Shown here piece after piece: positions 51,867 to 60,100 of a DNA stretch of 64,000 nucleotides; position 1 is the stretch's first letter; each line of letters starts with the position of its first letter. The notes below the pieces were generated by a model, which was not told the DNA's origin, did no database searches, and saw only the letters and a list, made by a program, of their open reading frames with translations. Both the position numbers and the translations under genes were made by a program. Source of the stretch: CAYOWQ01 sp964407695 (GTDB lineage: Bacteria > Planctomycetota > Phycisphaerae > Phycisphaerales > SM1A02); the NCBI GenBank assembly GCA_964407695.1, contig CAYOWQ010000003.1, positions 124,001-188,000 of the forward strand, written 5' to 3'.

Positions 51867-53426
51867 ATGGGCAGCACCATGCAGGATGTCGCCAATCAAT
51901 CTCGCCGCGTGTCTTTCGTCAGCCTCGGCTGCCCGAAGAACCTTGTCGATTCCGAGAAGATGCTCGGTCTCTTGCGCGACTCCGGCATGACTTTGGTCTC
52001 TTCCGACGAACCCGCCGAAGCGATCGTCATCAACACCTGCGGCTTCCTCGAAGCCTCCAAGGATGAGTCGCTCGAAGTCATTCACGAAGCCATCGCCCGC
52101 AAACAGGCCGGCGAGATCAAGCGCGTGGTGGTGGCCGGCTGCCTCGTGCAGCGACACCGGGCCAAGATGCTCGAATGGGCTCCCGGCATCGACGCCATGA
52201 TCGGCGTCTTCGATCGCGACCACATCCTCGATGCCGTCGGTGTGATGGGTCAGCCTCGCGCTGAGCTCGGCGGCAAGGACCAACCGCGATACTGGATCGC
52301 CGCCAACGCCCTGCAGGCCGCCGGTGAACGCGGCGTCAACACCGTCGGCCTTACCGTCAACGGCAAGGATGGCAAGGGCGTCGGCTATTTCGAAGGCGAT
52401 GCCAACCGCTACCGCCTGACGCCCCGGCACTGGGCCTACCTCCGCGTCAGCGAAGGCTGCAACCAGCGCTGTGCCTTCTGCACCATCCCCTCCATCCGCG
52501 GCAAGATGCGCTCCAAGCCCGTCGATGAGATCATCGCCGAAGCCCGCTCGCTCATGGCCGACGGCGCATTCGAGCTCAACCTGATCGGCCAGGACACCAC
52601 CAGTTTCGGCGATGACGTCGGCTACAGCGCGGGTCTCGTCGGCCTGCTTCGCGCGATCGACGGCGTCGCCCGCGAATACGGCGGCGGCTGGATGCGGCTG
52701 ATGTACGCCTATCCATCCACCTTCACCGACGCCATGATCGACGCCATCGCCACGCTGCCCAACATCGTGAAATACGTCGACATGCCGCTGCAGCACGCGA
52801 GCGACCGCATGCTCACCGCCATGCGCCGACACACCACCCGGGCCCAGCAGCAGCGGGTCATCGAGACCCTGCGCGAGCACATCCCCGGCATGGCCATCCG
52901 CACCACCTTCATCACCGGTTTCCCCGGCGAAACTCAGGACGATCACGAGGAACTGCTCGAATTCATCGAGAGCATGCAGTTCGACATGATGGGTGTCTTC
53001 CGCTATTCGCGCGAGGATGGCACCCCCGCGGGCACCATGGATCTCGACCCCGCGTTGCACGTGCCCGATGAGCTCAAGCGCGAGCGCGAGGCGGAGCTCA
53101 TGCTCGCCCAGCAACAGATCGCCTTCGAGAACGCCGCCTACCTCGCCGAGCAGAAGTGCCAATTCGATGTCCTGGTCGATGCCCAAGCGCCCAGCGCCAG
53201 CGAATCCCGCTCCACCACCGGCGTCACCTCCGGCGAGAAGCTCTATGTCGGCCGGGCCTATCACCAGGCGCCGCAGATCGACTCGGTCACCTACATCGCT
53301 TCGCAGCAGCCGCTCTCGCCCGGCGAACTCATCCGCTGCACCGTGGTCGATGCCGACGGCTACGACCTCATCGCCCGGCCCACCGCCGATCTCGACACCT
53401 CGATTCGCCTGCCGGTTATTCGGTAG
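51867..53426 (+). CDS. rimO: Ribosomal protein S12 methylthiotransferase RimO
   Basis: Radical SAM enzyme that methylthiolates Asp in ribosomal protein S12. Start at 51867 (or 51879), 519 aa. The N-terminal UPF0004 domain has SLGCPKNLVDSE, the first of three Cys that hold the auxiliary cluster (others in NTCGF and AGCLVQRH). The radical SAM core YLRVSEGCNQRCAFCTIPSIRG has the C-x3-C-x2-C motif. FITGFPGETQDDHEELLEF and a C-terminal TRAM domain follow. A 35-residue insertion (DQPRYWIAANALQAAGERG) sits before the SAM core. Longer than E. coli RimO (441 aa). Confidence 0.92.
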   Translation: MGSTMQDVANQSRRVSFVSLGCPKNLVDSEKMLGLLRDSGMTLVSSDEPAEAIVINTCGFLEASKDESLEVIHEAIARKQAGEIKRVVVAGCLVQRHRAKMLEWAPGIDAMIGVFDRDHILDAVGVMGQPRAELGGKDQPRYWIAANALQAAGERGVNTVGLTVNGKDGKGVGYFEGDANRYRLTPRHWAYLRVSEGCNQRCAFCTIPSIRGKMRSKPVDEIIAEARSLMADGAFELNLIGQDTTSFGDDVGYSAGLVGLLRAIDGVAREYGGGWMRLMYAYPSTFTDAMIDAIATLPNIVKYVDMPLQHASDRMLTAMRRHTTRAQQQRVIETLREHIPGMAIRTTFITGFPGETQDDHEELLEFIESMQFDMMGVFRYSREDGTPAGTMDLDPALHVPDELKREREAELMLAQQQIAFENAAYLAEQKCQFDVLVDAQAPSASESRSTTGVTSGEKLYVGRAYHQAPQIDSVTYIASQQPLSPGELIRCTVVDADGYDLIARPTADLDTSIRLPVIR

Positions 53427-53478
53427 GCATGGGGCCAGGCACGCGCTAAGCCAACCGGTGAGCGGTCCTCTCGCAGCC

Positions 53479-53484
53479 TACACT
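53479..53484 (+). promoter_or_regulatory. -10-like hexamer of a probable leaderless promoter (DMT transporter)
   Basis: TACACT, 8 nt before the ATG at 53493, no Shine-Dalgarno. Confidence 0.4.
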
Positions 53485-53492
53485 CCCGGCCC

Positions 53493-54488
53493 ATGTCCAC
53501 CCGCGACAGCTCACCGGCAGCGCCCTCGGTTGCGTTCGGCGCGGTGACCGTGGTGCTCACCCTCGCGGGCTGGGCCAGCGTGCCCCTCTTCCTTCGACAC
53601 TTCAGCGAATCGATCGACGTCTGGACCTCCAACGGTTGGCGCTACGGCTTCAGCGCCCTCGTCTGGCTGCCGCTTCTCATCGTCATCTCTCTCCGCGGCC
53701 GACGCCCTGCGGGCCTCTGGCGGGCTGCGGTGGTGCCCAGCATCTTCAACGCCGTCGGCCAGGTGTGCTTCACCGCCGCTCATTATCAGATCGATCCGGG
53801 CCTGCTCACCTTCGGCCTGCGCACCCAGCTGGTCTTCGTGGCCATCGGGGCGTGGCTGCTCTTTCCTTCCGAGCGGCCGATCATCTCCTCCAAGCGCTAC
53901 CTCACCGGCATCGTTCTCCTGATCGTGGGCACGCTGGGCGTGATCTTCCTCAAGGAAGAGTCGGCCAAGGATCCCAAGGCGACGGCAGAGATGCTCGACG
54001 CCGCCGCCCGCGGCTATTTCTGGGGCGTCGGTCTCGCGATTCTGAGCGGCCTTCTTTTCGCCTGCTACGGCCTGTCGGTGCGCAAGTGCATGGCGGGGTT
54101 CAACTCGATGCAGGCGTTCGCGGCCATCTGTCAATACACGGCAGCGGTGATGGTGGGGCTGATGCTGCTTCTCGGCATTAACCACGGGGCGGCAGCGCTT
54201 TCGCTTGGCGCGAAGGAGATGGCGATGCTGCTTCTCTCCGCGCTTCTGGGCATCGCCATCGGCCACGTCTTCTATTACATCTCGATCGCCCGGCTCGGCG
54301 TCGCGGTGACGGCGGGGGTGCTGCAGTTGCAGCCGTTCCTGGTCTCGATCGCTTCGTTCCCGCTCTTCAACGAACGGCTGAGCGGCTGGCAATGGGCGGG
54401 CGGCAGCCTCGCGGTGCTGGGGGCGATGCTGATGCTGCACAAGCAGTGGAGCGCCACCCGCAAGCCGGCCGCCGGCGCGGAGGCGTGA
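53493..54488 (+). CDS. EamA/DMT-family transporter
   Basis: 331-aa inner-membrane protein with ten hydrophobic helices in two EamA-type halves. The first contains WASVPLFLRHFSESIDVWTSNGWRYGFSALVW, the second FACYGLSVRKCMAGFNSMQAFAAICQYTAAVMVGLMLLLG. The second half ends with GHVFYYISIARLGVAVTAGVLQLQPFLVSIASFPLFNERLSGWQWAGGSLAVLGAM, the EamA C-terminal signature. Transports an unknown metabolite. A hydrophilic loop of about 25 residues between the halves is longer than usual. Confidence 0.85.
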   Translation: MSTRDSSPAAPSVAFGAVTVVLTLAGWASVPLFLRHFSESIDVWTSNGWRYGFSALVWLPLLIVISLRGRRPAGLWRAAVVPSIFNAVGQVCFTAAHYQIDPGLLTFGLRTQLVFVAIGAWLLFPSERPIISSKRYLTGIVLLIVGTLGVIFLKEESAKDPKATAEMLDAAARGYFWGVGLAILSGLLFACYGLSVRKCMAGFNSMQAFAAICQYTAAVMVGLMLLLGINHGAAALSLGAKEMAMLLLSALLGIAIGHVFYYISIARLGVAVTAGVLQLQPFLVSIASFPLFNERLSGWQWAGGSLAVLGAMLMLHKQWSATRKPAAGAEA

Positions 54489-54724
54489 TGGAGGCGGCAG
54501 TCGATATCGACCGGGCGAAACACAGCCCTGCCTCCAGCACCTCACGCCCGAAATCGAGCCGCTCTCTTCGGCTCATCGCCCGTGGCTTGTATGATGTGTG
54601 GGATGGGGCTGCCGCTGCGACGGCCGAGCGGCCGACCCCCGGCCGACCCCCGCATTGAAAGCTTCGCACGCGAGGAACGAGGCGAATGAGATGGCGAACG
54701 GTTTTGGGAGATTCGCGACGGCAA
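54489..54724. other. Intergenic region without a recognised gene
   Basis: No credible coding frame. It holds GC-rich direct repeats (CGGCCGACCCCCGGCCGACCCCC at about 54630-54654). It leads into the first copy of the dispersed repeat and marks the left edge of the mobile island. Confidence 0.5.
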
Positions 54725-54783
54725 AAGGTGGGCAGTGCCCGGCCGACGCGCGGCGGAGCCGACGTGCATGACCTACGTCACTG
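54725..54783 (-). repeat. Dispersed repeat, copy 1 (inverted relative to copies 2 and 3)
   Basis: Starts AAGGTGGGCAGTGCCC and ends GCATGACCTACGTCACTG. The last 18 bases are the exact reverse complement of 55743-55760. The inner part aligns with the reverse complement of copy 3 (AAGGTGGGCGGTGCCCAGCC). It contains the palindrome GGGCAGTGCCC. Function unknown; the layout is REP-like. Confidence 0.7.
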
Positions 54784-54840
54784 ATCATTCGAGTCAATAG
54801 GGCACGACGTGTTCAACAAAAGCGTAGTGGGAATTTAGAA

Positions 54841-55671
54841 TCATGAAGGCCGGATCAGATCGCTGTAGACATGTATGTCGGGAATCCGCTGCCAAAGCAA
54901 CTCGATCGCCTCGCGACTCACTCGCGTACCGCGGAGGTAGATGACTTCGAGATGCGGCATCTCCGCAAGACGTTCTACAGTTGCATCACTGATCGCGGTG
55001 CAATCCAGGCGAATATCAAGTAGATTGACGCAGGATTGGATGTCAGTTAACCCGAGGTCCGAGATGTCCGCATACGAAATAGACAAGCCCCGAAGTCGAC
55101 TCATCTTCGAGAGCGAGGACGCAAGTTCATTGTCAGTGATAGGACAGCCCTCTAGAAAGATGTCCAGATTCTCCAGTCCACGAAGAGACTGCAGTCCGTC
55201 ACCGCAGATATTAGAACGACTGAGGTCGATTAACTTAAGCGCAGGAAGCCGACCAAGTTGAGTGAGTCCCTTGTCTCCAATCGCGCTGTCGCGGGCGCAG
55301 AAGCTCCACATCCTTCCCAATCCGACGAGGTATTGAGTGGCGGCGTCTGTAATCGAGGATCCATTCAGATACAATTCAGTTATAAGATCGTGGGGTGCAA
55401 TCAATGCAGCCGATGCATCGGTAACGCCGACAGCGTCGTGAACGTGAAGATTCTCAATAGGACAGTGTCGAAGAATAGCCCCAAGCCCGCGATCGGTGAG
55501 GTGCATACTAGATATATGGAATTGCTTCAACCGTCTTGCCCTTTGAGCGAATGCGACAAGCCCATCGTCAGTGACAGCTGTCTCATAGAGAGCAATTGAA
55601 CGCATCGTGTCGATGTGTGCTAGGCCCATTAGACTGGCATTCGTGAATCTCTTTCCGCGAAAGGTTGGCAT
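54841..55671 (-). CDS. Leucine-rich-repeat protein
   Basis: 276 aa of LRR units with the planctomycete-type pattern L-T/S-D-x-G-L-x-x-L and about 24-residue spacing, for example LTDRGLGAIL, IGDKGLTQLGRLPALKLIDLSRS, ISDLGLTDIQSCVNLLDIRLDCTAISDATVERLAEMPHLEVIYL. No signal peptide or partner domain, so probably a cytoplasmic protein-binding scaffold. Base composition is visibly poorer in GC (several 60-base lines near 45-55%) than its neighbours (above 60%). It is flanked by inverted copies of a dispersed repeat, which suggests acquisition by transfer. TATCAT is 6 nt before the ATG. It may be a fragment of a larger LRR gene. Confidence 0.8.
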   Translation of the reverse strand: MPTFRGKRFTNASLMGLAHIDTMRSIALYETAVTDDGLVAFAQRARRLKQFHISSMHLTDRGLGAILRHCPIENLHVHDAVGVTDASAALIAPHDLITELYLNGSSITDAATQYLVGLGRMWSFCARDSAIGDKGLTQLGRLPALKLIDLSRSNICGDGLQSLRGLENLDIFLEGCPITDNELASSLSKMSRLRGLSISYADISDLGLTDIQSCVNLLDIRLDCTAISDATVERLAEMPHLEVIYLRGTRVSREAIELLWQRIPDIHVYSDLIRPS

Positions 55672-55677
55672 GAGTGA

Positions 55678-55683
55678 ATGATA
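55678..55683 (-). promoter_or_regulatory. -10-like hexamer of a probable leaderless promoter (LRR gene)
   Basis: TATCAT on the minus strand, 6 nt before the ATG at 55671, no Shine-Dalgarno. Confidence 0.4.
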
Positions 55684-55742
55684 CCTCGGGCTGGCATCGT
55701 AATCGAAACAATTCTTATCATGGCGTCAACCAGCGCATTGGG

Positions 55743-55802
55743 CAGTGACGTAGGTCATGCGCTCTTGCTCCGCCCTCGCGTAGGCAGAGCGCCGCTCACC
55801 TT
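55743..55802 (+). repeat. Dispersed repeat, copy 2
   Basis: Begins CAGTGACGTAGGTCATGC, the exact reverse complement of the end of copy 1. It ends GCTCACCTT, followed by GATGATTTCCGCGGCGG, which parallels CTT GATGGTCTCCGCGGCGG after copy 3. With copy 1 it brackets the LRR gene as an inverted pair. Confidence 0.7.
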
Positions 55803-55848
55803 GATGATTTCCGCGGCGGAGACATTGCTTGAACCTGAGAGGCGAGGA

Positions 55849-55992
55849 TCACCACTTCGGCGTCGCAAAGAACCTCGCCTTGGAATTCGCAAGGTCGTCG
55901 CCATTCCGCAGATCCAGCGGCTTCCCCGAAACCTGCGTGATCCGACTCCGCGCTGAGGGCGTCAACCCAAACTCCTGCTCCAGTGACGTACG
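55849..55992 (-). pseudogene. Remnant resembling the C-terminus of a P27-family phage terminase small subunit
   Basis: A 47-codon minus-strand frame, bounded upstream by a stop, reads LEQEFGLTPSARSRITQV and ends ARFFATPKW-stop. The E-x-G-L-T-P-S-x-R-S-R core is the C-terminal signature of P27-type terminase small subunits, which start phage DNA packaging. The N-terminal DNA-binding part is missing, so this is debris of an old prophage or related element. The upstream break falls in CAGTGACGTACGTCA, a shortened form of the dispersed repeat end. Confidence 0.45.
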
Positions 55993-56026
55993 TCAGACAA
56001 GCCCCCTGTAGCGAATGTCTTGGCTG

Positions 56027-56528
56027 TCAAGCCTCGGCGGGCATGTTTCGCCACGGTCGATTCTCCTTGACCATGGTATTGAGGATGATGAGCAGTTTCC
56101 TCGCGGCGGCGACGAGCGCGACCATCTTTGGCTTTCCCGCCGCGACCAATCGTTGATAGAACGCCCTGATGGACGGGTTGAATCGCGTGCCCACCAGCGC
56201 TGCCATGTAGAGCGCGTTGCGCACCGGTACACGTCCGCCGAGGATCGATCGTCTGCCGCGCATCAGACCCGAGTCGCGATTGATCGGCGCCACCCCCGCC
56301 AGGTTGGCCGCTTGTTGGCGATTCAGGGCGCCGAGCTCCGGGAGCTGCGCGGCGAGAGTCACCGCAGTGGCCGGGCCGACGCCGGGCACCGTCTGCAGCA
56401 GCTCGACGGTCCGGCGCAATTCCGATTCCTCCTTCAGGAGCGCGTCGATCCTCGACTCGATGGCGCGCACCTGACGCTCGTACATCGCGATCGCCTCGTC
56501 GAGCTGCGCTCGGCAGAACTCGTTCTCG
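56027..56528 (-). mobile_element. IS110-family transposase, 3' remnant
   Basis: About 167 codons of the C-terminal Transposase_20 half of an IS110/IS1111 enzyme: coiled linker CRAQLDEAIAMYERQVRAIESRIDALL, helix-hairpin-helix LLQTVPGVGPATAVTLAAQLPELG, LAGVAPINRDSGLMRGRR with the serine of the second catalytic site, and IRAFYQRLVAAGKPKMVALVAAARKLL. The N-terminal DEDD nuclease domain is absent. The frame runs straight into dispersed-repeat copy 3 at 56529 instead. The element is therefore inactive. No terminal repeats or bridge-RNA region could be identified. Confidence 0.85.
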
Positions 56529-56577
56529 CAGCGACGTAGGTCGGGCATCGGCGCGTGGGCTGGGCACCGCCCACCTT
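56529..56577 (+). repeat. Dispersed repeat, copy 3, fused to the IS110 remnant
   Basis: CAGCGACGTAGGTCGGGC to CCGCCCACCTT, shorter in the middle than copies 1 and 2 by about 9 bp. It abuts the truncated transposase frame exactly, so the break that removed the 5' half of the transposase lies at the repeat. Confidence 0.65.
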
Positions 56578-56751
56578 GATGGTCTCCGCGGCGGGTGCAT
56601 CGCGTGCGTCCGATAGGTGCTGGGGCGGCGTTGCCCGGAGGTGAAAGTCGGTTATTTGGCGTTCCTTCCCTCCTGAACCAGCGGCGTACGCGGATAATCC
56701 GAATCCGGACCAGATAACCCGAACATCGACCCGGTGGGAGCGATTCTTTGT

Positions 56752-57082
56752 CATGGCTGCGCCAATCTTTCTCATGGCTGAGTCGTCCAGCTTCATGGCT
56801 GCGCCAATCTTTCTCATGGCTGCGCCAATCTTTCTCATGGCTGCGCCAATCTTTCTCATGGCTGCGCCNNNNNNNNNNNNNNNNNNNNNNNNNNNNNNNN
56901 NNNNNNNNNNNNNNNNNNNNNNNNNNNNNNNNNNNNNNNNNNNNNNNNNNNNNNNNNNNNNNNNNNNNAATCTTTGTCATGGTTGCGCCGATCTTTGTCA
57001 TGGTTGCGCCAGTCTTTGTCATGGCTGAGTCGTCCAGCTTCATGGCTGCGCCGGTCTTTGTCATCGTTGAGTCGCCCAGCTG
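56752..57082. repeat. 21-bp minisatellite interrupted by assembly gap
   Basis: Tandem 21-bp units beginning CATGG at 56752, 56773, 56794, 56815, 56836 and 56857, then after the gap at 56978, 56999, 57020, 57041 and (degenerate) 57062. Main unit CATGGCTGCGCCAATCTTTCT; a second unit type CATGGCTGAGTCGTCCAGCTT occurs at 56773 and 57020. Because 21 is divisible by 3, both strands read as heptapeptide repeats: M-R/T-K-I-G-A-A and M-K-L-D-D-S-A on the minus strand, M-A-A-P-I-F-L on the plus. It begins 26 bp after the dnaE2 stop. I see no complete gene using it. Confidence 0.9.
56869..56968. other. Assembly gap of exactly 100 N
   Basis: A run of exactly 100 N inside the minisatellite. The round number is the usual placeholder for a gap of unknown size, so the repeat number is not known and reading frames across it mean nothing. 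Confidence 0.97.
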
Positions 57083-57107
57083 TACCGCTGGTCGGGCGCT
57101 CGGCCGG

Positions 57108-60100
57108 TCAATGAAAATCCCGCGAGTTCTTCGAAAGCTCGGCGAAGTGGTGGTCGAGGCATTCGATCGAGCGGGTCAGGATGTGGATGACGTCGCCGTC
57201 ACGCTCGACCCTGCCCCGGGCCAGCAGCACGATGCCGTGGCGGGCCGCCTTGCGATAGCGCTCGAACACCGCCGGCCGCACCACGAGGTTGGCGACGCCG
57301 GTCTCATCTTCAAGGGTGATGAAGACCACGCCGGACGCCGTGGCCGGGCGCTGGCGAACCAGGGCCATGCCCGCCACCGAAACCTGGCTGCCGTGCGGCC
57401 AGCGGGATTGATCGGCAAGCTCGCCGTTGGCGGTGACCTTGCGGCGATCGAGGAGATGTCGGATGAAGGAGAGGGGATGCGCTTTGAGCGAGAGCCCCGC
57501 AGCCCCGTAATCGTGGATCACCTTCTTCAAGGGCGGGATGGGGGGAAGGAAGGTTTCCAATGGCGAGGGCTCGGCGGCGGGGTTGGCCGCGGAGAGCGCT
57601 TCATCAAAGAGCGGCAGCGGTTCATCGCGAAGCATGCGCACCTGCCACAGCGCTGCCTGGCGATCGAGCCCCATCGATTGAAACGCATCGGCCCGGGCCA
57701 GTCGCTTCATCGCGGCCACGGGAACGCGAGCCGACTTCCAGAGCGCTTCCACCGAGCGGAATCTGCCGTGCCGGTGCACCGCTTCGGCGATGGCGCGGGC
57801 GTGCTCCTCTCTGAGGCCCTTGATCAGCCGCATGCCCAAGCGGAGCGGCGGTTGATTTGCCCCCACTCCGTCTCTTTGTCTCTCAGTCTCTTGGTCTCTC
57901 TCCTCCAACCCGCAATCCCACCCGCTCTCATTCACATCGATGCCCCGCACCTCGACGCCGTGCTGCTGGGCATCGCGAATGATCTGGGCCGGGGCGTAGA
58001 AGCCCATCGGCTGCGAGTTGATCAGGGCGGCGGCGAAGGCGGCGGGGTGATGGCACTTCAGCCACGCCGAGACATAGACGATCAGGGCGAAGCTGGCGGC
58101 GTGGGATTCGGGAAAACCGTATTCGCTGAAGCCCTTGAGCTGCTCGAAGCAGCGCTCGGCGAACTCGCGGGGATAGCCGCGGTTGATCATGCCCTCGATG
58201 AGTCGCTTGCCGAAGGAATAGATCACCTTCTCCTTGGTTTTCCACGCCGCGATGGCCCGGCGGAGTTGATCGGCCTCGCCCGGGGTGAACCCCGCCGCCA
58301 CGATGGCCAGGGCCATGGCCTGTTCCTGAAACAAGGGCACGCCGAGGGTGCGCTCCAGCACCGCCCGGACGGCGTCGTTGGGATAGCTGACCGCTTCATC
58401 GCCGCGTCGGCGGCGAAGATAGGGATGCACCATGTCGCCCTGAATGGGCCCGGGGCGGACGATGGCGACCTCGATGACGAGGTCGTAGTAGTGCCGGGGC
58501 TTGAGCCGGGGGAGCATCTGCATCTGGGCCCGGGATTCGATCTGAAAGACGCCGATGGTGTCGGCCCGGCAGATCATGTCGTAGACGGCGGGGTCCTCGG
58601 GGGGGATGGTGTGAAATTGAAGGGGAGAGACCGAGAGACTAAGAGACTGAGAGACTGAGTGGGTCAGGTCTTGCGGATGAGACTGTTGATCAGGCCGTGG
58701 ATCACCCGGTCTGTTTCTCGGATCAAGTCGATGGTCGGCGACTGGGCGGGGATCATCTCCATGCTGATCGCAAGCTCGTATTGAGTCCACAGTTCGTTCA
58801 GGGACCCCCGGGCGATGCGCAGGAACTTCAACAGATCGGGGCGGCCGGCTCGGCCAAAGCCTTCCGCGATGTTCGAGGGAATCGAAACGGCCGATCGACG
58901 CATCTGGTACGTCAGCCCGAACTGCTCGATGGACGGCATGGAGAGGGTCTCGCTGTAGATCGCCCGCGCCAACGCCATGCTTTTCTGCCACGCGATCAGA
59001 TCGTGAAATGTCTTCACGTTGGCCATTGAAATCCTCCCTTTCTACGGTTTGCAGGTCACTTCGTCTCTCAGTCTCTAAGTCTCTCAGTCTCTTCCTCTGC
59101 TCGTTCACCAACCCCAGGCACTTGCTCACGCACGTCATCATGCCGAGGCCCAGGACGTCGACCTTGAGCATGCCCATTTCGTCGATGTCGTCCTTGTCCC
59201 ACTCGATGACGGTGCGGTCGTCCATGCGGGCGTTTTCGATGGGCACCAGTTGACTCAGCGGCCCGCGGGTGATGACGAAGCCGCCCACGTGCTGGGAGAG
59301 ATGGCGGGGAAAGCCCATGATTTCGCCGGCGAGGTGGGTCAATCGCTGCACCGTGGGGTCGTCGGGGTTGAGGCCGGCGTCGCGCAGGCCGCGGGCGCGG
59401 GTGACCTGGTCCGACCACCAGTCGATGTTTTTGGCCAGTTGATCCACCAGATCGAGCGAGAGCCCGAGCGCTTTGCCCACCTCGCGCACCGCCGATCGCC
59501 CGCGGTAGGAAATCACCTCGGCGGTCAGGGCAGCGCGGTCTCTGCCATATTTGCGATAGATGTACTGAATCACCTCCTCGCGGCGTTCGTGTTCGAAATC
59601 GATATCGATGTCGGGCGGCTCGTTGCGTTCGCGGCTGATGAACCGCTCGAACAACAGGTTCACCCGCCCGGGATCAACCGCGGTGACGCCGAGGCAGTAG
59701 CACACGGCGGAGTTGGCCGCAGCGCCCCGACCCTGGCAGAGGATGCCCCTGCCCCGGGCATGGACGACGAGGTCGTGCACGGTGAGGAAGTAGGGGGCGT
59801 AGTTGAGTTCCTCGATGAGCGCGAGCTCGTGGTCGATCTGGGTGCGGATCTTCCCGGGCAGGCCGTCGGGATAGCGCTCGCGCACGCCGGCGCGGGTGAG
59901 CCGGGTGAGATGCTCGATCGGCGAGACCCCGGGCGGGCAGGCTTCGTCGGGATACTGATAGCGGAGCGAGTCGAGCGAGAAATTGCGGGTGCGCTGGGCG
60001 ATCTCGACGCTGCGATGGATCGCGTCGGGGTGATCGGCGAAGAGTCGGCGCATCTCGTCGGCGGGCTTGAGGCAGCGCTCGGCGTTGGCGAACAGGCGAT

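Noticed and set aside
56869..56968. Long open frames on both strands through the minisatellite, including one joining the transposase to the repeats
   Set aside because: They pass through 100 unknown bases, so frame continuity is artificial.
58664..59026. The Avd-like gene as part of a diversity-generating retroelement
   Set aside because: No reverse transcriptase, template repeat or variable repeat is visible nearby, and the protein matches the rRNA intervening-sequence family equally well.
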